Positions 33,847-44,639 of a stretch of DNA of 64,000 bases are shown here, one piece after another. The notes beneath the pieces are model-generated. The model worked only from the letters and a program-made list of their open reading frames with translations, made no database searches and had not been told where the DNA came from. The stretch's first letter is position 1. Each line of letters starts with the position of its first letter. The translations under genes and the position numbers were made by a program. Source of the DNA: Bemisia tabaci (Eukaryota; Arthropoda; Insecta; Hemiptera; Aleyrodidae); assembly GCF_918797505.1 (NCBI RefSeq), contig NC_092795.1:32103131-32167130 (forward strand), written 5' to 3'.

Positions 33847-34975
33847 CTCGTGCTCTATTTTTCCGTGTTCAAAAGAGTATAGATTCCGAATAATTTTAAA
33901 AGAGTCTTTTGGCCGGCAATTTTAAAAATATTTTAGCAGCATTCAAGTCCTTTTTCCCGTGTAAAAAAACACCAAATGTCTTACTTAAGCCCACTCTGAA
34001 GATAACGGTAGTTTTATCGTGTAATACGAAGTCAATGTAGAGAAGTAGCCCGTTTGGGTATCCGATGTAGGGAGAGCGTCTGAGCTTCTCCGCAGCGCGG
34101 CTGTCCGAACTCCGGCGGAAAGCTATCCCGAACCGAGGAGCTTTATTATTTGCGCAAGTTACTTGTCAACGATGAATAATTCATTCGCGCCAGAAGCGAG
34201 ACAACGCAAAGTGATCAACATCTGTTATTGTCGCTGATTTGCTGATGGGCAAGTTCACAGCTCCGCTTGGTGTTGCTCCACCGCGACCGCACAGTAGTTT
34301 CCAACCCGATTCATACATTCCAACTTTCCCTCCGATCAAGTTGATCGTCAAGTTGAATGAGCTTTCGCCGCCCGGTCACGATCTGTGCCGAGTCCCGCAC
34401 AGCCATTTAATCCTGAGAGTTTTCATCCTGATTCTATTTCGAGAGCTGACGAACAATATCACCCAACTGACAATTTGGGCAAAAATGAGTTAGCAATTTT
34501 GCCGCCTTCTACAGTATAAAATACGCAAGTTGGTGATTTTAATTTGTGTAGTTTTTTAGTTGCAATTGTGGAGGAGAGCGCTTCAATGACGTCATTTTGT
34601 GTGAAAAAATCGGAAATCTAACTTTAAAATTACAAAAATGGCTAAGTTTTCTCTTTGCTCTGCATTCGAGGTATTGTTCGTTAGCCATCGATCTGTAATG
34701 TTTAAGAATCCCCACTCATATCGTGGTCCACCAGATGAAGGGGCGTATCTCCATTACGAAGTGGCAAAATTGACTCAAACTCTTCATTGCCTCTCAAGAA
34801 AATAACTGTGCAATAAAGGTCCAAATTTCATTGATATTTGTCTGTAACTAGAAGAAAAAAATAGTATCGTTTCCAGTTCAGAATGCCCGACAGTTACAGG
34901 GTGAAAGCACACATTGAGAGTAGAAAGTTAGCAACGTGAACATTTATTTACATTCTCTTGTCTTAGAAACGAGTA
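33847..34975. other. No gene recognised
   Basis: An 84-codon frame at 34239-34493 lies in GC-richer DNA (about 34060-34400), but I recognise no domain and no splice context. Confidence 0.35.
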
Positions 34976-35323
34976 TATCGACAACCAGCGTTCGAAACCA
35001 CGTTTCTCTGTTTGCTACGTTGCGGACTTTTTGTCATACTTCATGTTGGCGCGTATACGTAGTATACCGCCTTTGCGATCGTTTCGACCCCCCACTCGAT
35101 ACAATAACCGAGTCCCTTAGTTCCTTACCGAAAAGTGACTACCGCGAACTTCTGAGATTTTCCAAAGCGTGTAAAAAGTTTATTTATGCGTCAATAATTA
35201 TGATTTAAAGTTGTTTCTCATTCTGGGGCTCTCTAGTTTATGTGTAATGAATACCAAGAGTCTACGTTACTTGGTTTTTCTTAAAAAAACCTAAGAATGC
35301 GACGCGCTGATTTAAAATATGCA

Positions 35324-35334
35324 TATATAAGCAG
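35324..35334 (+). promoter_or_regulatory. TATA box of family S
   Basis: TATATAAGCAG followed by GCGAACTGATTCGAGGATGG is conserved in the second copy (minus strand near 62622-62632), while other parts differ more. This is a plausible RNA polymerase II core promoter; activity is inferred. Confidence 0.45.
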
Positions 35335-36617
35335 AAGCAAGCGAACTGATTCGAGGATGGCTGATCAGGTCGGCACTCGTTGAATGAGAATTTCACTTCT
35401 TCGTTTTGTTTAAAACGTTGCTTTGACAGATCTCCATACCCCTGTTATCCTTTTCAAAATTTGGTACTCCTTGCTCTGATAGCCAGGGCCAGCAGGATAG
35501 TGGTAAGTGCAATCTGTGATGAGCCTCGAGACTCATTAGCCCATGTGCTAACCGTGGCCCATACAGAAATTCACTCCCCTATCAGGCCAAAACAGTGCAC
35601 AGGCAGGCACAAAACCCAGGTAGTGTCCCGGTCCTGGCTCGGTTCGCCGCGTCGCTTCCCAGCTGAAGAACAAAAGGCGACCCTCGCGGCCCTCGCCACA
35701 GTCAGACCTAATTACTTTCACTCGATTACCAATTTCACCGTCACGCTGGGATCCATCAAATTTTCGAAAAAATTGTTTCGCGAGTACTTAGCAATTTTTT
35801 CCTTACTCTTCATTCAAAGACGAATTGAAAGAGGTCTCATTCATAAAAATCGGCCGAATAGAAGAGAAGTTACAGTATTCGAAATCCGAAGAAATCAACG
35901 AAACTTCTCCATACAAAAAATAAAATGAAGGGGAAAAAAGAAATGTATAAATTACAATTAAATATAATAGACCTCAGAATTTGGCAAGCAATTCAACTAT
36001 ATAACGGAGAAAAAATTGGGAGAAATTACAAAAAATTCGCCTTTTGCAAGGGGCTTCCTTGTAAGAATTTTGATCTGAAGGCAAGGATTGAATACCAGCG
36101 CAATACTCCATACAATACAGGGTGTGCCTGAACGAACATTTTTTTTTTTGTGTCAAAATCGAAAATTCTAAATATTTTTTAACTACAGTGTCTCTTGAGT
36201 CGTTTAAGCCAAAAAAAAAATTCCGTCAAGATTCTGGAAAGTAAAGGCGCTTTAAAAGTATTCTGGGGCTATGTATCCTAACTGTGTCCACACATGGTTT
36301 CTGTTCAGCAAATCCATGTGTAAGTATTTTTACACGTAGAATCTAATTTTCACGTCAGGGAGTCGACACATCTCGATTTTTTCCATTTTATACGGAAAAT
36401 TGATGGTTTTTCGGGATTGAAATTATTATTGTTTCATGAAAAATAAATGCACCCAAAATGACTATAGCATATTGATTTTTATATATTTGCACCCACGAAA
36501 TTGGTTGGTAAATTCAACGAGTGAGTGCATCGACCAGGTATATCAAGTTTCTGCAATTTTGTACGGCAAATCGGTAGATTTTCGGGATGTAGATTGCTTA
36601 CTTTCAATTCATGAATG

Positions 36618-36623
36618 AATAAA
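36618..36623 (+). terminator. Poly-A signal of family S
   Basis: AATAAA in the context GAATGAATAAAGCATGG is conserved in the second copy (minus strand, 61104-61109). It lies about 1.3 kb downstream of the TATA box in the same orientation. Confidence 0.35.
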
Positions 36624-37228
36624 GCATGGACATAGTTGAACTTCTTTGCATGGAAATACGTTTAAAATAACAAAATCAAGACATATTTAATGCAATTGCA
36701 TTTATATCGAGTCAATTTCTTTTCAATAATATATCGGGATTTATAATAGGTACCGGTGATTTGGATATTTTAGCCTCAAAAAGACCTTTAAATCGACTGT
36801 CTCTTTCAGGAGTTCGACAGAATTTTTCCTTTCTTCGCTTAAATTATTCCGTAGCACTTTTCTTTAAGAATCTGATAAGATATTGCTGGGGCAGATCAAA
36901 AAACTTAAACTCGTTCGAATGGCTTTCTACATTCACAATAAAAGGTCTCGTCAAAGTGCGCCGTTGAAGAGTTGGATCGTATGAATTCTCTTGTTGTGCT
37001 ACTTGCCTATTTTGAAATCTCTGTAAATGAAAACTAAAGGTGTTGATATGTGTGAGTTAATGACGCGCCTTATCAACACATTGTGTTGGAGTTCGCTGCT
37101 TGTTTTTTTTTTTTGTTTTTTTTTTGACAAACTAGCCAATGCCATTTTTTGAAAACTCTCTTGGTACTTCTTCTTTGTCAGCAGAATATTCTACATTTTA
37201 CATCTATTAAGTTGGCTTGTTTCTCTTT

Positions 37229-37263
<35 letters not shown>

Positions 37264-37379
37264 ACGGAAATTGTTAAATGCCGTGGTGGAGGTACATGGT
37301 TTTGCCCTTTGGTCATTGATATGATTTATTTTCAAGAGCAAAGACATTTCTCGACATGTCATGCCAAAAAAGGAGAAAA

Positions 37380-37755
37380 TCGTTAGAAAACTGCGAAAAC
37401 AAAGTAAAACTAATTTTTTTTAAAAATGATGATCAGGCCTTCTTTCGAAAAATAGAATATGGCAGCACTGGAAAAAAACACATTGGATCTAGAGTCCAGA
37501 CTCTTGAAAACATTGACAAGAAAAAATACTCTTGATTCAATCAGATTTTTGCTTAAATTAAAAGGAAATCCGCTCAAATTAAGAGGCTTGGTTCTTGATT
37601 TAAGCAAAAATCCGATTGAATCAAGAGTATTTTTTCTTGTCGATGTTTTTAAAAGTCTGGACTCTAGATCCAATGTGCTTTTTTCCAGAGAGGAGATTTG
37701 CAACACCGCAAACCAAGATACGCGGTTTGGTGCTGAGTGTGCACCATCGAGATGC
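37380..37755. mobile_element. Family E fragment holding family G
   Basis: CTTTCGAAAAATAGAATATGG before 37466 and GGAGATTTGCAACACCGCAAA after 37690, ending GTGCACCATCGAGATG, join to make the right half of an E copy. The left half is unclear. Confidence 0.5.
37466..37690. mobile_element. Family G palindromic MITE nested in E
   Basis: CACTGGAAAAAAACACATTG and CAATGTGCTTTTTTCCAGAG are the ends, with perfect TTGGATCTAGAGTCCAGACT-type arms. Frames on both strands are mirror translations of the arms. Confidence 0.78.
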
Positions 37756-38002
37756 TCTTTGACATTTCCACCAGAGGTATTATCTCGGTAATATCCAATT
37801 CGAGTGGATTCCGTGAAAAATTAAAAGCGTGAAATGAATGAATATCAAACGGCAACAGCGAGGAGGAGGGGGTGGGGCCGAAGGTGATGAAGAGTGGGGG
37901 GAGGGTGACGGATATGCACAGCACGACTCTACTCTGGGGCGAGAGAACACGAAAACACGGGGAGCATGGAAGTGACAGACGATAGGATTATAACTGTCAA
38001 GT

Positions 38003-38121
38003 GGACGTATTTCTATCAAATGGAACTGTGTGCATTATGACGTGAGCCCTGTTATGCGTGTAGTCTTATGGGTCTCAGGGCTCATGTTTTAAATGCACAC
38101 AGTTCCATTTGGCAGAGATAT
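38003..38121. mobile_element. Family M foldback element
   Basis: GGACGTATTTCTATCAAATG plus GAACTGTGTGCATTATGACG on the left is mirrored by AAATGCACACAGTTCCATTT and GGCAGAGATATGTCG. GAGCCCTG / CAGGGCTC lie nearer the centre. Confidence 0.65.
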
Positions 38122-38386
38122 GTCGAAATGTTTCCATCATGTGCACAGTCAGCGGCTCCGGTGGTGCATCCGTTGATACGATATTACCATGAAATAGTCA
38201 GTCTGAATCCAAATCGAGATAAATTATCTGCGGTGAGCGCGGCTCATCCCGGGGTCCGCCGGCCCCTCTTTATCGATTTTGCCTAGATTATCGCGGTCTA
38301 TGGTTAATTGGTGTGCCCTCGTTTCTCCATTCTCGCTGATGACGGATCTAAAAGTTTCGGACGAACAATCGAGCTCAGGTTCTCCG

Positions 38387-38801
38387 TAGAGTACCTATAT
38401 TGAGAGAGTATGGCCACTGGGCCCCGTGGAGAGGCTTAGGACCCAAAAATGGCGGTGCTTTGTTTTGGTTTTTGTGGATGGGAGGGGGGGGGGGTCATTG
38501 CCAACTTTTGACGGTTATCACCAACCGCACTTGCTGCCAACCTTACTACATCTAAGATAATTTTTCTCAAAAATTGCACACGATTAGCCTTAAAAAAATG
38601 TAAAGAAGTCGCAATAGTGCATTTGAGTAAATTTCTCGTTACGATAAGCGAAGAAAACTACATTTTGAGTCATTTTGCATTACATTAATTTATGGCGTCC
38701 GCCATTTTTGGGTCCTAAGGGCTCCATTCAGCCTAAGATGGCTGAGCCAATCAGAGGTGCGGTGACACCAGTGGCCATACTCTCTCAATATAGGTACTCT
38801 A
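38387..38801. mobile_element. Family T TIR element with 8-bp duplication
   Basis: TAGAGTACCTATATTGAGAG and its exact inverse CTCTCAATATAGGTACTCTA are the ends, and the match continues through AGTATGGCCACTGG. GTTCTCCG is duplicated exactly at 38379-38386 and 38802-38809. ACCCAAAAATGGCGG also occurs inverted inside. No transposase; the 8-bp duplication is compatible with hAT. Confidence 0.85.
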
Positions 38802-38915
38802 GTTCTCCGGAAAGAATTGATTCGCTCAATGTTTCCTGGAATATCCCTGTTTCGCCTACCAATGAGGAAGTGAAAGTTGAAAGGGCCTCCACACAAGCCA
38901 TATAAAAGGCCGTAT

Positions 38916-39411
38916 CCCAAGTAGCATTTCTCAACGGAAAATTCGCTATACATTGCGATTTTATCGGCGATAAAATCACCAGCAGCCGGATTGTTGAAGC
39001 TTTAAAACTGGCTATGTCGGCACGATAAGACAAGACATAGCCCTATCTGCGCCCTGTAATGTATCGATTTTCGATTCTTGTCGTACCGACATAAATTTCA
39101 ACAATCGGGCTGCAGGATCGTCAACATCTGAGCGATTATCCTCGATCTTATCGCGATAAAATCGCGCTTTTATCGCCCGACAATTTATCGCGATATTTTC
39201 GAAATAAAAATCGCGATAAATGAGGATTTAATCTCGATTCCTCGGACAAAAATGGATCAAAATTTTATCGAACCAATAATTGCGATGTGTAGCAATTTAA
39301 TCGCGATATATCGCAATTTTTAATGCGATAATATCTCGATATATTGTCACTGATTTAATCGCGATAAACAACCGATGAAATCGCTATTTATCGCGATCAC
39401 TGCTACTTGGG
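38916..39411. mobile_element. Family V element packed with TCGCGAT palindromes
   Basis: The ends CCCAAGTAGCA and TGCTACTTGGG are inverted. Inside, TCGCGAT occurs at 39151, 39188, 39211, 39301, 39359 and 39391, mostly within TTTATCGCGATAAA-like palindromes. A larger inverted pair, GATTGTTGAAGCTTTAAAAC...TTTCAACAATC and ATGTCGG/CCGACAT, lies at 38989-39106. The target duplication is unclear. Non-coding. Confidence 0.65.
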
Positions 39412-39468
39412 ATATGAGGCCATACACATTTCATATCCTTGGCTATGCTGCTCTTTATGGAATCTGAA

Positions 39469-39794
39469 CATAGAGTACATAGAGTCGTAATGTAAATGGG
39501 AGAGCTGGCGCCATGTTCTGTTCGACGAATTCCGAGCCCGGTGTGCGCCGAGTTCGGGTCACTTTTCCGATACATTTTCGATCCAAAATGGCGGTGTGGA
39601 ATACGTGGTAATTCCTATCTCCTTTGTTGTTGTTGTTGTCATCGGATGGCCGGGTACCCGTGTATCGCAAACAATCGATTATGTATCGAAAAAGTGACCC
39701 GGCGTCACACAGGAGTCTCGGAATTCGGGACATGGAAAATGCTTAAAAGTGGCGCCAGCTCTCCCAATTACATTACGACTCTATGTACTCTATG
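39469..39794. mobile_element. Family L TIR element with 8-bp duplication
   Basis: CATAGAGTACATAGAGTCGT and ACGACTCTATGTACTCTATG are exact inverted ends, and the arms stay similar for over 100 bp (GGGAGAGCTGGCGCCA, GGGTCACTTTTNCGATACAT). AATCTGAA is duplicated exactly at 39461-39468 and 39795-39802. Short frames on both strands are translations of the arms. Confidence 0.87.
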
Positions 39795-39802
39795 AATCTG
39801 AA

Positions 39803-40503
39803 TGAGACGTACATTAAAACATTTACCATATTCACCGAAAAGTTTCGGCCGAGTTCGGTTTTCCTCCGTTTTGTAGGACCCCCATCCCCTTGGAGCCGAC
39901 CCTTCTTATTCGAAGAAAAAAAAAGTTCCATGGGTTAATGGGTTACTAAACCATGAACGAATTTTAACCTCCAAATACATTTTTCTAAAGGTAAATGATA
40001 CTTAGAACACGAGGGCACATTTAAAACGCGGAAAGTAACTCAGAAATCGAGAAATATGCAGTTCAAAAAGCGCAACTTTACCGCAAGTTTAAAACGCCCC
40101 AGTATCACGCCGAATCGGATAATGTCATCCGGCACCAATCAGAAGCGAGCACGGGTTTCTAAGTTTACCGTCCAATATATCTTCCATTTATGAAAACAAT
40201 AGGAAAGTAGAAACTTTATCTTCAGAATCAAATAATTGCATCTCATTCATGTTATCTGTGGTTTACAAGCAACAATTCCAGATTAAAATACATTTTATTA
40301 TAATGAACATCAGTGGAATTTGAAAGGAGATTGCGATTTCACTGCTATCAATTTCCCGCCATCCCGGTTCGTTTGAAATTCCGTCGAGTTTTAGCACTTC
40401 TTAAAAGAGGGCTCGTTCGAGATTTCGCTTATTATACGCAATAAATCAGCACGTGATCTACTTACCTGGTACTTTCAGAATATTGAATTAAAAACACAAG
40501 GTT
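39803..40503. other. No gene recognised
   Basis: AT-rich DNA with no open frame of note and no element ends seen. Confidence 0.4.
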
Positions 40504-40507
40504 AAGT

Positions 40508-40760
40508 CTGCCGTGCTAAGGAAAAACGCCGTATGAACCTTCAGCCGTCGCCAAATGTCCTTTGACAAAACGCAAATTTCCTGGTAAATGTATGAATATT
40601 TTCCTCCCAATTTTTCAAATAATTTAGTTCGCAATTTTTCCTAAAGATTCTGAAAATTTCAAGGAAAAATATTCATAACTTTCCTAAAAAATAAACATTT
40701 CATCGAAGGATATTTGGCAACCCTCGAATGTTCGCACGGCGTTCTTTCTTAGCACGGCAG
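40508..40760. mobile_element. Family A MITE
   Basis: CTGCCGTGCTAAGGAAAAAC and TCTTAGCACGGCAG are the ends. The flanks AAGT and TACT do not match, unlike most copies. That fits this copy being part of a duplicated block shared with 30823-31812. Confidence 0.8.
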
Positions 40761-40785
40761 TACTCCTCTTCAACCTCTAAAATTA

Positions 40786-41168
40786 AGCCATGACCAGAGC
40801 AAGGGAAAGGAGGAGCTATGACGACGGCGCAGAGATACAACTATTCGTGCTTGATGGATGTCCGTGTCGCATCTGCAAAATTGAAGGCGCTCTGGCGCGA
40901 GGCGTGAACTCGCAACGCTCCGCACTACGCTGCGAATGAGGTGTCGCACAAATTCGGGATAAAAGTTCCAAAACAAGGCCCGATTACGTCTCTCGTCTCT
41001 CCCATCCTCGGCTGTGTTGACACTCGATTATTTTTGATTTTTCAATTTGACGCTTGATTCCTTTTTTAGGATGTTCTGGTGGTTTACATTTAAAAATTAG
41101 CTAAAATTAATGAAATTTGTCACACCAAGTTTCTACGTCCAATATCAACGAAAATATCGTCAAAACAA
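40786..41168 (+). repeat. Family H repeat block, uninterrupted
   Basis: It is co-linear with 31434-31812 and inversely with 59113-59440. The core lies at 40837-40890. It shows the uninterrupted sequence GCGAATGAGGTGTCGC at the point where A is inserted in the 21-kb copy. Minus-strand frame 40770-40976 is a doubtful coding signal. Confidence 0.7.
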
Positions 41169-41169
41169 T

Positions 41170-41294
41170 TTTTTCTAAAGATTCTGAAAATTTCAAGGAA
41201 AAATATTCATAACTTTCCTAAGAAATAAACATTTCATCGAAGGATATTTGGCAACTCTCGAATACTCATACGGCGTTCTTCCTCAGCACGGCAG
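41170..41294. mobile_element. Family A MITE, 3' half only
   Basis: From TTTTTCTAAAGATTCTGAAA to TTCCTCAGCACGGCAG it nearly repeats the right half of the copy at 40508-40760. It directly abuts the H block, so it probably arose with a local rearrangement. Confidence 0.65.
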
Positions 41295-41667
41295 TAGTGA
41301 CTTATTTGGAGAGAGAGTTCTCGTACTGTCTATAGTGCCTTCAGATTACCACTTTTCATCGATTCCGATTAAATTGCACAGTCATAAGCGCGGCACACAT
41401 TCGGGAGAAAGGGAAATCGTCATCTCTGAGCTGGAAGCCTCCGCCTCGTCAGCACGTGCATAATCTCCATAAGCTCCGACCGGGACCGGGTCAGTCTCGC
41501 AGTGCTAGGATTCCTCGTTTTAAATCATTATCGGGCATTAATAAAACATGAGCGGTAAATATTTTCCAGCCCCTCGGCCCTCAATCCCGACAAGGATCAT
41601 TGTTTTTGAAATGCCGGGAGTTCCACTCCCCGCAACGTTGTCAGAGTTGAAAATTAGTCGAGTCATA

Positions 41668-41915
41668 CTGCCGTGCTAAGGTAGAACGCCGTATGAATAT
41701 TCGAGAGTTGCCAAGTTTTCTCCGATAACATGTTTATTTTTGAGAAGAGTTATGAATATTTTTCCTTGAAATTTTCAGACACCTTAGATCAAATTACAAC
41801 CAAAATTATCTGAGAAGATGGAGGGAAAATATTCCTAAATTAAAAATTAGTGATTTACCTAAAGAAATTTGGCAACGCCTGAAGGCTCATACGGCGTGCC
41901 TCCTTAGCACGGAAG
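41668..41915. mobile_element. Family A MITE
   Basis: CTGCCGTGCTAAGGTAGAAC and CCTCCTTAGCACGGAAG are the ends. CATA is duplicated exactly at 41664-41667 and 41916-41919. Confidence 0.85.
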
Positions 41916-41919
41916 CATA

Positions 41920-43484
41920 CACCCCCGCAGTTTTTTTGTTAACTTCAAACCACTATGACACAAAATAACCAAACTAAAATGGTACGAAGGCCCGGCCGCA
42001 GAAAGTATATCATAAAAAACCGGGACGTTTCGCAGCTATTACAAGCGTATTTTCAACCGGAAAATAACACGAAAATTTTTAAAAATCAAATCTTTACTGA
42101 ACCTCGCCACTGTTACTGTGAGACTGGTATTGCAACCAAAATACGCTTACAATACCCTTTTAAGGGGTTGCCCTATATAATAAGGATATCAAAATTTTAC
42201 ATTTTTTTAAAAACAAAATAAGTGATGTGATTCACACCCAAGTTGTAGTGAGCTAAAATCGAATTGTATAAAAATAATATGGGAAAGTGTTAAGACCAAA
42301 ATACTTACACCCGTATATAGTATACATCGATTTTACTCGCCGACACAACGTAACCGGTAACCGGTAACGGTAATTCGAACAGGTGTACTGAAAACAAAGC
42401 ACATAAAAAAAGAGATTACTCAGGTGCAGGTGCTCCAGTGTTCCAGCTATCTCTACGCACGAAAAGAAGACCTGGTGATAAATACCACTGAGTCCATCTA
42501 TATCAGTGCGGTAATTACAAATATACTGTCCATTCCTGTGGATCATCTCAATTTCGGTCAAAAACATTTACCAAAATGCTTAAATTCGCAGCTTGTCCAG
42601 GGAACCATTATGCTCCCCGCGAATTTCTGGTCAGGAAACGCCACTAGCAGACGCGTCGCGATAATGACATTGTTATCCAATTTGTTCCTATATTTAGGTT
42701 ATCGTAAAGGCAATTTTCACACGACGTTAGGTTGTATCAGGTTAAACTCCTCCCCGCGCAGAGTTTAGGTATTAAACTCAGTAATTTTCTCGGGAGTGTT
42801 GGATATTTATTACGAAAGTTAATAGAAAGCAGGTTGACAATGGGTTCCCTCGGGGGGAAATAAAGGTGAGGAGTTTCGGGAGAGAGGAAGCAATGATGAG
42901 CTTGCTGTGCTGTTTGCAGTTAATAAGGAGACTCGCCTGAGGAAACTTAATCTGATTTAAAGAACGATTAAGAACTTCCGTCTTACCGGGGAGGCAGAGA
43001 AAATTCGTTTGCATATCAATGGCCTCGATGCACGTAAATTTTTGGTGGAGATGAATAGCAATGTATCGACCCCGCCACGGGAAAAATGTTTCTTTCTCCT
43101 GTACTTCCTTCCCTTGATGGAATTTACGAGTAACTGCGGACTGGCGTATAGTCACAGACGAGAAAAAAAACGCTAAAAAACGTGGCCCGAACCGTATGTA
43201 TCAGGCTGATAAATAAATAGTGCAGAGTTCACACAATTTTGCTGAGAACACTAGGCCGAAAAGTTCAAAAGTTAAGTAGAGCTCAATATCTAGACTGTAA
43301 TTGAAATTTTTGGCCTTGTTTTTCCCGCAAAGTAGTTTGAAGCCAGCACTACTTTACCAAATCTGCCCAAATTGCACTATGTTTCCAAATTGTTTAATCA
43401 AATCTGTGGGCTGGTTTTTGAAAGTGATACACAAAGGGGACAAAGAAAACATTGCGCGATCGAAGGGTTGCAATGGACGAAGGA
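41920..43484. other. No gene recognised; several unassigned open frames
   Basis: Frames at 41955-42221 (+), 42424-42768 (+, 114 codons), 42253-42567 (-) and 42778-43155 (-, 125 codons) have no domain I know. The opposite-strand overlap of the second and third argues against both being real. CCGGTAACCGGTAACGGTAA at 42354-42373 is a short palindromic repeat. Confidence 0.35.
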
Positions 43485-43625
43485 GGTAAGTGATAGACCA
43501 ACTAACGGCAACCCACGATAGACCCTATATTCAGTCTTCCATTTTCCCCCTTACTTTCTATTAAACACCCTTTTCAAAGGATAGACGCTTAAAGTGATGA
43601 TAGACAAAAAGGACAAAAGGAAGAT
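43485..43625 (-). mobile_element. Family W element, partial
   Basis: GATAGACCAACTAACGGCAA then CCCACGATAGACCC is the inverse of the block in the copies at 20458 and 44198. The right end is lost near the family F copy. Confidence 0.45.
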
Positions 43626-43638
43626 TAAATTACCTAAT

Positions 43639-43962
43639 ACAGAATTTGCAGGTGTCTGAAATGTTATGAATTTCATTTTTAAAATGATACTACTAGGAAT
43701 TTTGTGCACCAGGATATCCTTTGTTTCTAAATTGGACAATTATTGGAGAAAATATGACAAAATAACCTAATCTGCTAAAATACATGTGTTGAAATGGAAA
43801 ATGCCGCCAGATGACGTCACAAGGTGGCAAATTATTTCACTTTTAAATCAACTTTTCTACAATTTCCCATGTCAGAAAAAAATTATGGAAAATACTGCGA
43901 ACTCAGCTCATTAGGCACTCTCAAATGAAACAATAAAATTTGTGTGTGCAAATTCTCCATTG
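43639..43962 (+). mobile_element. Family F MITE
   Basis: It runs from ACAGAATTTGCAGGTGTCTG to GTGTGCAAATTCTCCATTGG, with CAGATGACGTCACAAGG in the middle. Same orientation as the copy at 22222. Confidence 0.7.
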
Positions 43963-44197
43963 GTTGAAACGGGTGGTTGCTATTAACTCCTCGGAGACTG
44001 CTTAGAGACTTCCGGTATAAGTCGCCTTCATCTAAATGCCTATGCAATGCGGGCTACGCAGAGGTTAAAATAATTGTATCACGTATTTTGCGTTATAAAC
44101 TGCAGGCGCAGGCGTAACATGCGGACACGTATTTTTAAGAGGATGAAATAGAAACATTAAACCAGAATCAGCCTGCAGACTGATAATTGACAATTAT

Positions 44198-44455
44198 AGA
44201 TAGAGCAATAGGCAAAGAAGGCGAAGGTACAATGAAAAGATTTTATTGGTGGGAACGAGTGGCTGTTATAGACTTAGAAGGGCTAAATGATGGACTAACT
44301 ACAGGGTCTTCCGTGGATTGCCGTTAGTTAGTCTGTTACTTACCTCCTTCGTCAATTGCAACAACTCCCAACTGGATCACTCCACTTTCCCTTTCTCTTC
44401 TATGTCCATCGTTTTGTCTATCGATTTCAATAATTAACCCGCTGTGCTTTCCTGC
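44198..44455. mobile_element. Family W element, fullest copy
   Basis: The left arm (ATAGATAGAGCAATAGGCAA) is mirrored approximately by TCCATCGTTTTGTCTATCG at the right. The middle holds AACTACAGGGTCTTCCGTGG then ATTGCCGTTAGTTAGTCTG. Confidence 0.5.
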
Positions 44456-44477
44456 GAAGTGGTGCGAAATCTCTACA

Positions 44478-44634
44478 TCGGCAAATCCAGCAAATTTAGG
44501 CAACTTTATTTTCTTTCCATTCAAAACTATGAAAATGAATCGATTCTCGGAGTGGCAGGTGCTCGGACAAAAATCGATTATTAGACACGGCTTTAAATCG
44601 AGAGAAAACAATGTTGCCAACTTGCTAGATCCGC
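44478..44634. mobile_element. Family R foldback element, copy 2
   Basis: GGCAAATCCAGCAAATTTAG is mirrored by GCCAACTTGCTAGATCCGCC. GGCAGGTGCTCGGACAAAAA then TCGATTATT matches copy 1 at 4858. Confidence 0.55.
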
Positions 44635-44639
44635 CTTAG

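Larger units (their letters stand above)
35044..37125 (+). mobile_element. Family S 2.1-kb repeat, copy 1
   Basis: It begins TTGGCGCGTATACGTAGTAT and ends CACATTGTGTTGGAGTTCGC then CTGCTTG and a T-rich run. An inverted, roughly 85-90% similar copy (by eye) lies at 60602-62904. It holds a TATA box at 35324, a donor-like GGTAAGTG at about 35502 and AATAAA at 36618. The open frames at 35380-35928, 36436-36618 and 36761-36967 show no known domain. In the 60-codon frame present in both copies, many differences change amino acids, so it is not evidently under coding constraint. Class unknown; a long solo LTR is one possibility. Confidence 0.7.
34976..37320. mobile_element. Family E MITE split by family S
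   Basis: The left part (34976-35043, CGTTCGAAACCACGTTTCTC then GACTTTTTGTCATACTTCATG) and right part (about 37126-37320, GACAAACTAGCCAATGCC through TTTTGCCCTTTGGTCATTGAT) are one E copy. A 32-base A-run at 37230-37261 has expanded the normal short A-run of the family. The 2.1-kb interruption is S1. Confidence 0.65.

Noticed and set aside
35380..35928. 182-codon open frame in family S copy 1
   Set aside because: The inverted copy has different sequence and no matching frame across this part, and there is no recognisable domain; it is most likely chance.
36436..36618. 60-codon frame present in both S copies (also 61109-61291)
   Set aside because: The two translations differ at many residues although the DNA is similar, which does not look like protein constraint. 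It is open in both but probably not coding.
42253..42768. Overlapping frames of 104 and 114 codons on opposite strands
   Set aside because: There is no domain, no codon bias and no splice context. Mutual overlap argues against both.
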